Source: a bacterium (GTDB taxonomy: Bacteria > Verrucomicrobiota > Verrucomicrobiia > Limisphaerales > UBA11358). From it: 64,000 nucleotides of DNA. The notes beneath the pieces were generated by a model. That model was given only the letters and a program-made list of their open reading frames with translations. It ran no database searches and had not been told where the DNA came from. Position 1 is the first letter of the stretch; each line of letters begins with the position of its first letter. The DNA lies in assembly GCA_021817945.1 (NCBI GenBank), contig JAKAFL010000009.1, positions 27,179-91,178 of the forward strand, read 5' to 3'. Below, one piece after another: positions 1 through 7,822 of the stretch. Position numbers and translations under genes: made by a program.

Positions 1-572
1 GGGCCGGACTTACCGAGGTCAACATGCTTGGGTCCCTGGTGCGGAGCCCGGCCACTTCCCCCGAGGAAAAATCCTCCTACCTGAACGACCTTAGTGAAGC
101 CACCTCACGCATGGTTAATTCATTGGACGAGATAGTCTGGGCAGTCAATCCGCGCAACGACACCGTTCCCTCCCTGGCCAGTTATTTTGCCTCCTACGCC
201 CAGCGTTTGCTCAACCTGGGAGGTATTTCCTGCGGCTTGGACATAGCTGAGGACCTTCCCAATCACCCGCTAGACCCCATGTTTCGCCAGCAGGTTTTTT
301 TCGCATTCAAGGAGTCTCTTACAAATGTGGTCCGTCACGCCTCAGCCACGCAGGTTTGGCTTAAAATATCGGTTAATGCCGGCAACTTGCACGTGCGGGT
401 CCATGACAACGGGAAAGGCTTTGCTGCCACCACCCTGCCAGCGGGAAGTGACGGGCTGGAAAATATGCGCGAAAGGCTGAAAAAAATCGGCGGCCAATGC
501 GTTATATCAAGCTCGGATCACGCCGGCACGGAGGTTTATTTCACCGCCCCGCTCCCTGAAAGCATCTTATGA
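1..572 (+). CDS. Sensor histidine kinase, C-terminal part (5' end outside window)
   Basis: The reading frame is open from base 3, so the gene starts upstream of the window. The visible part begins inside a HisKA_3-type dimerisation region (AGLTEVNMLGSL, where the usual phospho-His lies just before) and continues into a HATPase_c domain. That domain has an N-box (FKESLTNVVRHAS), a G1 box (VHDNGKGF) and a G2-like stretch (DGLENMRERLKKIGG). This is the NarX/DegS type of kinase, which phosphorylates a LuxR-family response regulator. The stop codon overlaps the start of the next gene by 4 bp (ATGA), so the two are translationally coupled and form a two-component pair. The sensing domain is not visible, so the signal is unknown. 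The downstream secreted carbohydrate genes suggest, as inference only, a polysaccharide-related signal. Confidence 0.9.
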   Translation, partial: AGLTEVNMLGSLVRSPATSPEEKSSYLNDLSEATSRMVNSLDEIVWAVNPRNDTVPSLASYFASYAQRLLNLGGISCGLDIAEDLPNHPLDPMFRQQVFFAFKESLTNVVRHASATQVWLKISVNAGNLHVRVHDNGKGFAATTLPAGSDGLENMRERLKKIGGQCVISSSDHAGTEVYFTAPLPESIL

Positions 573-1207
573 TCAAGGTCTGCATTGTTGAGGACAACAA
601 CACCGTCCGCCAAGGATTCGAAACTCTCCTCACGCGAACCCCGGGGTTTCAGTGTGCCTGCTCCTGCTCAACGGTGGGGGAGGCGCTCAAGAAAATCCCC
701 AAACTCAGCCCGGACGTGGTGCTGATGGACATTCAGTTGCCGGATGCCACGGGCGTGGAATGCACCGCCAAACTCAAGGAATTGCTGCCCAAGGTGCATA
801 TCGTCATCGTCACAGTTTACGAGGATTCGGAGCGCATTTTCCAGGCTCTCCAGGCCGGAGCCTGCGGGTATCTCTTGAAAAGGTCAGGCCCTGAAAAAAT
901 CCTTTCAGCCATCCAGGAGGCGCACGAGGGCGGAGTGCCCATGACCCCGGAAATAGCCCGCAAGGTCATAGGCCAATTCAGGCAACAAGCCACGGTGAGA
1001 TCGGAGGTGGAAGACCTTACTGAAAGGGAGCGGGAAGTCCTGGTTTTAGTCATGCACGGTCACGCCAACAAAGCCATAGCCGAACGCCTTGGGGTGACCA
1101 TTGCGGCGGTAAAATGGCATTTGCAGCACATCTATGAAAAGCTGCATGTTCATTCCCGCACCGAAGCCGCACTGAAATTCAAACAGGGAACCTCCTCAGA
1201 AAACTAG
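569..1207 (+). CDS. NarL/FixJ-family response regulator with LuxR-type HTH
   Basis: This 212-residue protein has the standard two-domain layout. The receiver domain (about 1-120) has the acidic pair at E8/D9, the phospho-acceptor Asp at residue 54 (VVLMDIQLPD), a switch Thr (IVIVTVYED) and the conserved Lys (YLLKRSGP). The LuxR/GerE helix-turn-helix follows at about 148-205 (LTEREREVLVLVMHGHANK ... VAAVKWHLQHIYEKL-like). It overlaps the kinase gene by 4 bp and should be its partner. A short perfect hairpin lies on its stop codon, and a 7-bp inverted repeat sits between it and the next gene; the latter is a candidate site for this regulator. Its targets are not shown by the sequence; the adjacent secreted proteins are the natural guess. 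Confidence 0.95.
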   Translation: MIKVCIVEDNNTVRQGFETLLTRTPGFQCACSCSTVGEALKKIPKLSPDVVLMDIQLPDATGVECTAKLKELLPKVHIVIVTVYEDSERIFQALQAGACGYLLKRSGPEKILSAIQEAHEGGVPMTPEIARKVIGQFRQQATVRSEVEDLTEREREVLVLVMHGHANKAIAERLGVTIAAVKWHLQHIYEKLHVHSRTEAALKFKQGTSSEN

Positions 1208-1219
1208 CCGGTTGGCTAG
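1204..1219 (+). terminator. Short hairpin at end of response-regulator gene
   Basis: CTAGCC-GGTT-GGCTAG is a perfect 6-bp stem with a 4-nt loop that includes the stop codon. There is no clear U-tract after it (CTTCCGGTTT), so it may only be a weak or Rho-assisted terminator or an mRNA 3' end stabiliser. Confidence 0.3.
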
Positions 1220-1243
1220 CTTCCGGTTTGGCCATGATGGCGT

Positions 1244-1267
1244 ATGTTGTTCCCACACCGACAACAT
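1244..1267. promoter_or_regulatory. Inverted repeat upstream of secreted CBM-like gene (candidate operator)
   Basis: ATGTTGT, a 10-base spacer, then ACAACAT: perfect 7-bp arms located 55 bp before the start of the 669-residue secreted protein and just after the response-regulator gene. Its dyad symmetry and position fit a binding site for a dimeric regulator such as the neighbouring LuxR-type protein. This is inference from position and symmetry only. Confidence 0.35.
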
Positions 1268-1321
1268 TATTGCACACGATCTACCCACACGATTTGTCTG
1301 CCCAAACCAAAAAAACAACCC

Positions 1322-3331
1322 ATGAAAAAAACAATCACTCAGTTATACATACTCCTCATCATTGCATGCGCCTCCTTGTTTGCCCCTGCCGGGGCCCGGG
1401 CTCAGGTGCTTCTTCAGGTGGATCCCAGCCAGCCTTGGATTGGCTACATGAACGTGTTTGCCCTCCCGGCCAATGGCGGTGCCTATGAGTTTGGTTTCGT
1501 GGATGGCACGGCCGCCCTGCAGGCCGTTTTTAGCAGCACCAACCTGGTGCTGAGCCCCTGCACCAATGTTTGGGAGACCGTGGACACCACCTATGTCCAG
1601 GCGGATGGGCGAACACCGGCTGTGGATATGGACGCCAACTTCTATGTGGAGAACAACGCCCTGCTCAACACCAATGTCATTTTCTCCGGAACCTGCTCCA
1701 GCAACACCCTTACCTTGAACCCGGAACCTCTCACCGGAGTTTCCTATACCTCGGTGGCCTTCGTGAAGGTGTTTGATTCCGCTTACAGCCTCCTTGGATC
1801 CGTTACCACCAACCTGGTCGCAGGCAAGTTCTTTTCCATTGGGTTAAATACCGCAATCGCCAATGCCGCGCATGTGCAATATGGATTCGAGACATTTGGA
1901 CCGGATGCCTCCCCTACGAACACCACCCTTGGCGATGTTGTCGTGGCAGTGGCGGGACAGTCCGCCACGGTCACTGTTGATCCGAGCCAGAACTGGCTCG
2001 GATACATGAACGTTTCGGATCTTCCCGTTGCCAACGGAGGGGATGGGGTGTACCAATTTGGCAGTCCCTGGGGCGTGCCCAACCTGCAGGCATTCTTAAC
2101 CCAATCCAACCTCACACTTTTGCCCTGCACCAATGTGTGGGAAACAACCAACACCTACTGGGTTCAAGCCAACGGAACCACGCCAAACAAGATGTGCGAT
2201 GCAAGCGCCTATGTGCAGAACGATAATTTGATCAACACAAACCTGATATTCATTGGAACCTGCCAGAGCAACAGCCTGACCTTGAGTCCAGAGCCTTTGA
2301 CCGGCGTGACCTACACCTCCTCGGCCTTCATCAAAACTTTTGACGCCAGCTTTAATTTACTGGGCAGTTCCACCATCCCGCTTTCGGCTGGCCAATCCTT
2401 CGAGATCAGCTTGAACACGTCCGGTGCCGCGCATGTGCAATACGGGTTTGAGACTGTGGGACCCGATGCCAACCCGACGACGGCTGCCAGCCTGGGCGCC
2501 GTGGTCCTTTCAGCAGCCGTGCCGCCTTCTCCCACCCCGGTTCTGACCAATAATGCCCCCACCCCCACCCTGCCCCAAAGCGCGGTGCTCAGCCTTTATA
2601 ATAGCAGCGGCGTTTACACCAACCATCCCATTGAAAGATGGCTTGCCACCTGGAGCGGTGCCGCAGAATCGCCCTTCACCATCCCTGCCACCGGGCGGAC
2701 CGTCCTGAAATATTCCAACCTGCAATACGCTGGGGTGGAATTTTACAACAACGATCCCACGCTGGGCGCGGGTGGGGACAACGTGGGCGGAGCCACCAAT
2801 TTCTCCATCAACACCACCGGCTATGACACCATGCATGTGGACCTCTGGACTCCGAACGGCAACCAGTTTGGAATTCAATTGGTGAGCATTAATCCCACCG
2901 AGGCCGCTCAGGTGAATTTCGTTCCTCCCGGCGGCGGCATCACCAACTTTGGCTGGGTGAGCTTGAACATCCCGCTCAGTTCCTTTGCCACCGCAAATCC
3001 CCTGACAGTATTCACGAACCTCCAGCAAATGTTGTGGATTGACAACATGACCAACGGCGTTTCTGGAAGCACGTTTTACCTGGACAACATCTATTTTTAC
3101 AACAGCAGCGCCCAGGTGACCCGCCCTTCCATTGGTGCCTCAGTTGTGAACGGGTCCATGCAAATCTCGGTTGCCACGCAAATGGGTCATTCTTATGTGA
3201 TCCAATACAAAAACCTGCTGACAGATCCCGTCTGGCAGACCCTGACCACCCTCACTGGAAATGGTTCCATTCAGTTGGCCACAGATGTTAAAAACCAGTC
3301 CAGCCGGTTTTATCGAATCCTAGTGCAATAA
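1322..3331 (+). CDS. Secreted carbohydrate-binding-like protein with tandem 186-residue repeats
   Basis: I place the start at 1322 because the signal peptide begins there (MKKTITQLYILLIIACASLF, cleavage after ARAQ), giving 669 residues. Two copies of a domain follow at about 33-215 and 219-405. Each opens with VDPSQ(P/N)W(I/L)GYMNV, contains LSPCTNVWET or its relative, and closes with AHVQYGFET(F/V)GPDA. A third region (about 430-600) has the look of a beta-sandwich carbohydrate-binding module (TTGYDTMHVDLWTPN, TFYLDNIYFYN) of the kind often attached to GH16 enzymes. The last ~50 residues (HSYVIQYKNLLTDPVWQTL, ending FYRILVQ) form the tail common to secreted Verrucomicrobia proteins. No catalytic domain is recognisable. 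It probably binds polysaccharide at the cell surface or outside. A strong hairpin follows the gene, so it may be monocistronic. Confidence 0.75.
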   Translation: MKKTITQLYILLIIACASLFAPAGARAQVLLQVDPSQPWIGYMNVFALPANGGAYEFGFVDGTAALQAVFSSTNLVLSPCTNVWETVDTTYVQADGRTPAVDMDANFYVENNALLNTNVIFSGTCSSNTLTLNPEPLTGVSYTSVAFVKVFDSAYSLLGSVTTNLVAGKFFSIGLNTAIANAAHVQYGFETFGPDASPTNTTLGDVVVAVAGQSATVTVDPSQNWLGYMNVSDLPVANGGDGVYQFGSPWGVPNLQAFLTQSNLTLLPCTNVWETTNTYWVQANGTTPNKMCDASAYVQNDNLINTNLIFIGTCQSNSLTLSPEPLTGVTYTSSAFIKTFDASFNLLGSSTIPLSAGQSFEISLNTSGAAHVQYGFETVGPDANPTTAASLGAVVLSAAVPPSPTPVLTNNAPTPTLPQSAVLSLYNSSGVYTNHPIERWLATWSGAAESPFTIPATGRTVLKYSNLQYAGVEFYNNDPTLGAGGDNVGGATNFSINTTGYDTMHVDLWTPNGNQFGIQLVSINPTEAAQVNFVPPGGGITNFGWVSLNIPLSSFATANPLTVFTNLQQMLWIDNMTNGVSGSTFYLDNIYFYNSSAQVTRPSIGASVVNGSMQISVATQMGHSYVIQYKNLLTDPVWQTLTTLTGNGSIQLATDVKNQSSRFYRILVQ

Positions 3332-3339
3332 GTTGTAAA

Positions 3340-3380
3340 GGCCTGGCCTGTGGTAATCCACAGGCCAGGCCAAACCTTTT
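3340..3380 (+). terminator. Rho-independent-like terminator after secreted protein gene
   Basis: GGCCTGGCCTGTGG-TAAT-CCACAGGCCAGGCC is a perfect 14-bp stem with a 4-nt loop, beginning 8 bp after the stop codon and followed by AAACCTTTT. The stem is unusually long and GC-rich; the T-run is short. It separates this gene from the following prepilin-like gene. Confidence 0.7.
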
Positions 3381-3385
3381 GAGTC

Positions 3386-4231
3386 ATGAACCCTGAAAAT
3401 AACAAGTCATCCTTGAAAAAAACATTTTCCGAAACCAAGCTGGATGCCGTTTGCCACCCTGCCGGGGCTTTGCCCACGCCAGAGGCCGGCAGGCGCGCGG
3501 CCTTCACCCTTATAGAATTGCTGGTGGTGATAGCCATCATCGCCATTCTGGCAGCCATGCTGCTTCCAGCCTTGAGCGCGGCCAAAAACAAGGCCAAAGC
3601 CATCGCCTGCACCAACAATAACAAGCAAATTGGCCTGGCCATCGTGATGTACGCCGGAGATAACAACGATACCCTGCCCCCGCTTAACCAAAGGAATTTC
3701 AGTTCACACACCACAAACTGGTGGTTTGTCTATGTCAGCTCCGGCGCCTATATCACCAGCTCAAGCATCTCCAATAACGTCTGGAGATGCCCTGCCGTAC
3801 TGGATTCCGACATACAACCAGGCACAGTAGCCTATTACGACGCGCCTTGTGAAGGGTATGGACCGCTCGAGGACACACAGAACCCCCAAAACAGCATCAT
3901 TCGTTATTATCTCGACATGGCAGGCAATGTTGAGGGTGGCCGCAAAATGAGCACCATCTTGCGCACGAGCCAGATCTGGTTGGTGGGTGATGTCGGCACA
4001 CCCAAGCAACCACAGCAGTACAACATCATGCCCACCGCCTATAATACCGATATCACCACTATCAAGCCGATGATTGGAGCAGGCTGGGTCCATGTTCCAT
4101 CCCAAAAACAGGCTGCCTGCCGGCACGCCGGCAAGGCTGTTTTCTCCTTCTGTGACGGCCATGTGGAAAGCTGGCGCTGGGCGGACTTGGACACGGATTT
4201 GAACGATGTCTTTGCCATCAGGTCCTTTTGA
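3386..4231 (+). CDS. Prepilin-like protein (type II pseudopilin N-terminus, H-X9-DG motif)
   Basis: This 281-residue protein has a type IV prepilin/pseudopilin signal ([20 protein letters not shown]) preceded by an unusually long leader of about 35 residues. A prepilin peptidase would cut before the FTLIE Phe, leaving a hydrophobic N-terminal helix. The body shows the [11 protein letters not shown] segment and a C-terminal [16 protein letters not shown], which fits the H-X9-DG processing-associated motif found in large paralogous families of Verrucomicrobia, Planctomycetes and Lentisphaerae (DUF1559-like). The role of these proteins is unknown; they may form surface or periplasmic pseudopilus structures. 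The gene lies between two secreted carbohydrate-active genes, which fits the idea that such proteins accompany polysaccharide utilisation, but this is inference. Confidence 0.85.
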   Translation: MNPENNKSSLKKTFSETKLDAVCHPAGALPTPEAGRRAAFTLIELLVVIAIIAILAAMLLPALSAAKNKAKAIACTNNNKQIGLAIVMYAGDNNDTLPPLNQRNFSSHTTNWWFVYVSSGAYITSSSISNNVWRCPAVLDSDIQPGTVAYYDAPCEGYGPLEDTQNPQNSIIRYYLDMAGNVEGGRKMSTILRTSQIWLVGDVGTPKQPQQYNIMPTAYNTDITTIKPMIGAGWVHVPSQKQAACRHAGKAVFSFCDGHVESWRWADLDTDLNDVFAIRSF

Positions 4232-4332
4232 GTCTTCAAAAAAGGAATCCCACGAAAGGACCATGCCCGCCAGATTGCCAATATTGGTTTGATTTTTTAA
4301 GTGAATATTTCACCACCCGCCCAGGAAATTTT

Positions 4333-5226
4333 ATGCCTAACTTTGCCTATCACATGAACCCATCAGCCGCACGGCGCCCCTGCCCCGCCGCCCGGATGGT
4401 GTCCTTTTTTTGCTGCGCGAGCATCCTGCTGATTTCAGGTTCCCTTTCTTCGACCCAGGCCCAACCCACTGGATCCATTCCCGGGGACTGGCAACTGGTG
4501 TGGAGTGATGATTTTCACCAGGCCAATGGAAGCAGCGTGAACCCCTCCAAATGGACATTTGAAACAGGAGGTGACGGCTGGGGAAACAACGAAATGGAAT
4601 TTTATACCACACGCACCAACAATGTTCGTATTGAGGACAACAAACTGGTCATCGAGGCGGACAAGGAAAATTTTGGGGGCCGTCATTTCACATCCGGGAG
4701 AATACTAACCCGTGGACATTTTGCCTGGACGTATGGGGTATTTGAAGCGCGGATCAAAATCCCCAGCGGCCAGGGAATCTGGCCTGCCTTCTGGCTTCTC
4801 GGCAATGACATCTCCACCAATTCCTGGCCAAATTGCGGGGAAGTGGACATCATGGAGAACATCGGGCGGGAGCCAGGAGCCATACACGGCACCATTCACG
4901 GACCGGGTTATTCCGGTGCTCACGGGATAGGAATGCCTGTTTACCTGCCAAATCAGGAGCGCATGGCAGACGATTTCCATGTTTTTGCAGTGGATTGCGA
5001 GCCCGGCTCCATTTCATGGTTTTTGGATGGAAAAAAATATTTCACCGTCACCCAATCCAGCCTTCCCAAAGGTGCCGCGTGGGTCTTTAACCAGCCCAAG
5101 TTCATTCTTATCAATCTTGCCGTGGGCGGATTCTGGCCGGGGTATCCTGACCAAACCAGCTCCTACCCCCAGAAAATGGTGGTGGATTACGTAAAAGTTT
5201 ACCAGAAACCCCTCCTGGCCTATTGA
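4333..5226 (+). CDS. Secreted GH16 glycoside hydrolase (beta-glucanase/laminarinase type)
   Basis: An AGGA Shine-Dalgarno 6 bases before 4333 favours that start (297 residues); an in-frame ATG at 4354 is the alternative, and the upstream ATG at 4228 overlaps the previous gene. A signal peptide (MVSFFCCASILLISGSLSST) precedes the catalytic domain. The domain opens with WQLVWSDDF and contains WTFETGGDGWGNNEMEFYT and GVFEARIKIPSGQGIWPAFW. It carries the GH16 signature EVDIME at 170-175, with E170 as nucleophile, E175 as acid/base and D172 assisting. The C-terminus (PKFILINLAVGGFWPGYPD ... VVDYVKVYQK) is typical of bacterial beta-1,3(1,4)-glucanases. It should hydrolyse laminarin- or lichenan-like glucans outside the cytoplasm. 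The exact substrate cannot be fixed by eye. Confidence 0.93.
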   Translation: MPNFAYHMNPSAARRPCPAARMVSFFCCASILLISGSLSSTQAQPTGSIPGDWQLVWSDDFHQANGSSVNPSKWTFETGGDGWGNNEMEFYTTRTNNVRIEDNKLVIEADKENFGGRHFTSGRILTRGHFAWTYGVFEARIKIPSGQGIWPAFWLLGNDISTNSWPNCGEVDIMENIGREPGAIHGTIHGPGYSGAHGIGMPVYLPNQERMADDFHVFAVDCEPGSISWFLDGKKYFTVTQSSLPKGAAWVFNQPKFILINLAVGGFWPGYPDQTSSYPQKMVVDYVKVYQKPLLAY

Positions 5227-5621
5227 AATCCCGGGTTTAGGCCTGAGATCATTTGCTTGGGGCTTGCCTGAGTGCGTTCTGACAGAGACGCGCCCAGAAA
5301 TCCTCCAAAGTAAAATCTCGTCGAACATCATGCGCGGCCAGCCCAAAAGGCGGAAATCGTCCGTCGCTTGGGCATGATCCCGGGCCCATTCCAAATAGTT
5401 TAGTTCATCAGCCGCGCATGCAGGGGCGTTCATCTGGTTCATCAGCCTGCATTCCGGAGATAATTTAACGGTCCATGCAAAGCTGTTTCATTTTAAAATC
5501 CCCACCGTTTTTATGCCCTGCAGCGAAATCCCCAAAAACAGTCATGGAAATACGGGGATTGAATTGTCACACTGGCCAGGAAGGCGAAGTCGGTTCATAC
5601 CTTCGACAAATCTTAAAATAA
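5227..5621. other. Intergenic region without a convincing gene
   Basis: I see no supported gene here. On the minus strand 5442-5255 is open and reads like a protein fragment (ELNYLEWARDHAQATDDF, FDEILLWRISGRVSVRT), but it runs on as the antisense of the GH16 gene and has no recognised homology. It could be a decayed gene end. The last 100 bp before 5622 are AT-richer and should hold the promoter and leader of the pectate-lyase-fold gene. Confidence 0.4.
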
Positions 5622-6929
5622 ATGAAGAAGGCCAATGGGCTCATGGGAATCTTAATTTCAGCAACGCTGGCCAGCGCTGCGGCTGGCTCCGACGTGTATT
5701 CCGTCCTGGATTACGGGGCTGTCCGGGACGGCCAGGCCGACAACACTGCGGCTTTTGAGAACGCATTTGCAGCCGCCAGCCATGCGGGCGGAGGCGTGGT
5801 ATATGCGCCTCGCGGCAATTACCTTTTCGCAGGCCATCTTGATGTGCCGGATAATGTGACACTCAAAGGAGTCTGGGAATCCGTGCCCTCACACACAGGA
5901 TTGCGGGATGGTGGAAGCGAAACCCCAACCACGGATGGAACCACATTTCTGATTGTCGAAAATGAGGGAAAAGAGAGCGGACCGGCATTTATCACATTGC
6001 ACAACAATAGCACATTGAAGGGGGTGACGCTCTACTATCCCAGACAAAACCCGGCAGGAGATCCGAAACCTTATCCGTGGGCCATCGCAATGCGCGGTAA
6101 AAACCCGGCTGTATTGTCAGTTGAACTGCTCAACCCGTACAATGGCATTGACGCCAGTGATAATGCGCGGCATCTCATTCGCGACGTCCAGGGGCAACCC
6201 CTGAGACGGGGCATTTTCGTGGACAGCGTTTACGACATTGGCCGGATCGAGGACGTGCATTTCAATCCCTGGTGGAGCATGAAACCGACCCTGTTTCACT
6301 GGCAGGAGGAACATGGCGAAGCTTTTGTTTTTGGCCGGAGCGACTGGCAATATGTGTTTGATACCTTCTGCTATGGGTACCACATCGGTTACAAATTCAT
6401 CAAAAGCGACACTGGTGTTTGCAATGGAAATTTCCTGGGCATAGGCGCGGACGATTGCAACTCGGCGGTGGTCGTGGAAAATTCCGCCCCGTTTGGCATC
6501 CTTATCTCCAATGGCGAATTCACTTCCTTCCACGGACAAGACCCGACAATGGTTCGCGTGGAGTCGGACAATTCCGGCAGCGTCCGTTTTGTGAACTGCA
6601 CCTTTTGGGGGCCGTGCGATCAGATTGCCGCAATTTCCGGCCATGGCACGGTGGGATTCAGCGATTGCACCTTTGTGCAATGGGATGGTAATAGGCAGGG
6701 GCGTCATGCCATTCAGGCTGAAAGCGGGACCGTTCTGGTGAACGGCTGCGAGTTCCAGTCGGACAAACCACAGGTTGAGTTAGGCGCAAATGTTCGCCGC
6801 GCCATTGTTTCAGACAATGTTTTCACAGGCAAAACGCGTATTACCAACCGTTGCAAACACTCGGTCCACATTTCCGGCAATGTTGCGGATGCAGCGGAAG
6901 ACACGGAAATTCATGGGTCAAAGCCATGA
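5622..6929 (+). CDS. Secreted pectate-lyase-superfamily (right-handed beta-helix) protein
   Basis: The 435-residue protein has a short signal peptide (MKKANGLMGILISATLASAA). Right after it comes the N-terminal signature of the pectate_lyase_3 / GH28-GH55-type beta-helix family: VYSVLDYGAVRDGQADNTAA, then GGGVVYAPRGNYLF and LDVPDNVTLKG. The rest consists of short beta-helix rungs (for example VRFVNCTFWG, VGFSDCTFVQWDG, VLVNGCEFQSD, IVSDNVFTGK). It probably binds or cleaves a uronic-acid or glucan polymer outside the cell. The catalytic residues of GH28 or of PL families could not be assigned, so 'hydrolase', 'lyase' and 'non-catalytic' all remain open. Together with the GH16 gene it supports a polysaccharide-degrading block at this end of the window. 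Confidence 0.8.
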   Translation: MKKANGLMGILISATLASAAAGSDVYSVLDYGAVRDGQADNTAAFENAFAAASHAGGGVVYAPRGNYLFAGHLDVPDNVTLKGVWESVPSHTGLRDGGSETPTTDGTTFLIVENEGKESGPAFITLHNNSTLKGVTLYYPRQNPAGDPKPYPWAIAMRGKNPAVLSVELLNPYNGIDASDNARHLIRDVQGQPLRRGIFVDSVYDIGRIEDVHFNPWWSMKPTLFHWQEEHGEAFVFGRSDWQYVFDTFCYGYHIGYKFIKSDTGVCNGNFLGIGADDCNSAVVVENSAPFGILISNGEFTSFHGQDPTMVRVESDNSGSVRFVNCTFWGPCDQIAAISGHGTVGFSDCTFVQWDGNRQGRHAIQAESGTVLVNGCEFQSDKPQVELGANVRRAIVSDNVFTGKTRITNRCKHSVHISGNVADAAEDTEIHGSKP

Positions 6930-7028
6930 GTAGGAAGAAATAAAAAGTTCAATCAACCATTCGCTGCCGCAATTCCAGGGCGGCTTTTTTGGGCGGCAAT
7001 GAAAATCTGGAGGAGGCGCAAAAGCGAC

Positions 7029-7562
7029 TCAAGCCTTGCGAAGCTTCTTGCGGTGAAACCATGCAAGAGATGCCAGGCCAACAATAATCAGCGACAGGGT
7101 GTTGGGTTCGGGAAGGACAACGCGGTCCGGCATCGGGGAATTTGGATTCATGGCGCCGCCGCTGCCACTGCCAGAACCAGACTGAAACGCGGGGACCCAC
7201 ACCGCGGTGGAAAGATCACCTGCGGGGCCGGTTGAAAAACCAGGCAAACCCGGCGATTTCATTTTTGTCGCCTGGGTCCCAGATTGGTTACTGGAAAACG
7301 CAACCATTGGGCTTGGAAGTGTCTCGGTGGATGACAGGCCAGACAAACGATCCAAACTGAACATCAAACCCACGGGACGGCCTGCTGGTGCCCCAAGCCC
7401 GGCTGTTGACAAACTCTGGGAATCAGAATCAAGGAGGCTGGAAAGAGTTTGGTTCTCATTTGTAAGGATACTTGCACCCTTGACGGGGGGAACCGCCCCG
7501 ACAACCATTAAGAAAAGCGCAAAGGCCAGACTTTTTGTCATAAGTGATTGGTTGCAACTCAT
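7029..7562 (-). CDS. PEP-CTERM surface-anchored protein of unknown function
   Basis: The protein has 177 residues from 7562, or 170 from an internal ATG at 7541, which gives a cleaner signal peptide (MTKSLAFALFLMVVGAVPPV). The centre is low-complexity and Ser/Gly-rich (QSGSGSGSGGAMNPNS) with no recognised domain. The C-terminus is a textbook PEP-CTERM sorting signal: LPEPNTLSLIIVGLASLAW then FHRKKLRKA, that is a PEP motif, a hydrophobic helix and a basic tail. In bacteria with exosortase such proteins are cut and passed to the cell surface or exopolysaccharide matrix. No exosortase gene is in the window. It stands alone between the beta-helix gene and gyrA. Confidence 0.85.
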   Translation of the reverse strand: MSCNQSLMTKSLAFALFLMVVGAVPPVKGASILTNENQTLSSLLDSDSQSLSTAGLGAPAGRPVGLMFSLDRLSGLSSTETLPSPMVAFSSNQSGTQATKMKSPGLPGFSTGPAGDLSTAVWVPAFQSGSGSGSGGAMNPNSPMPDRVVLPEPNTLSLIIVGLASLAWFHRKKLRKA

Positions 7563-7650
7563 GAATTAAAACTAATTCATTTTAAGTCCTTTTGCAATAA
7601 ATAATTAAGTCCGTGTTCCATTGTACAAATTTCAATGAATGGTCTTAGGA

Positions 7651-7711
7651 CCAGTGTGAAAATTGGAAAGGGCGCTGCAACCGCGGATTTTGGCCTTGGG
7701 CGAGACTTTGG
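7651..7711 (+). repeat. R1 element, degenerate partial copy
   Basis: CCAGTGTGAAAATTGGAAAG and the following GATTTTGGCCTTGGGCGAG match the one-end sequence of the R1 element (see 57872-58176) with several substitutions; the rest of the element is missing. It lies between the convergent ends of gyrA and nothing else, 110 bp beyond the gyrA stop. Small inverted repeats follow (GACTTTG-G-CAAAGTC), so the remnant may now serve as a gyrA transcript end. Confidence 0.55.
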
Positions 7712-7822
7712 CAAAGTCGCAGGTTTGCCAAACCCAAATTAATAAACCTTTCCAAACAATCTTATCGCCCCTTCGAAACTCATTTCTTATTAAAGAACAA
7801 AGGCAATAAGAGTGGTGTGTTT

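Noticed and set aside
5014..5442. 142-codon minus-strand frame over the GH16 end and the following gap
   Set aside because: Half of it is antisense to GH16. The first 60 codons look protein-like, but no family is recognised and the strand has no promoter or partner, so I do not call a gene.
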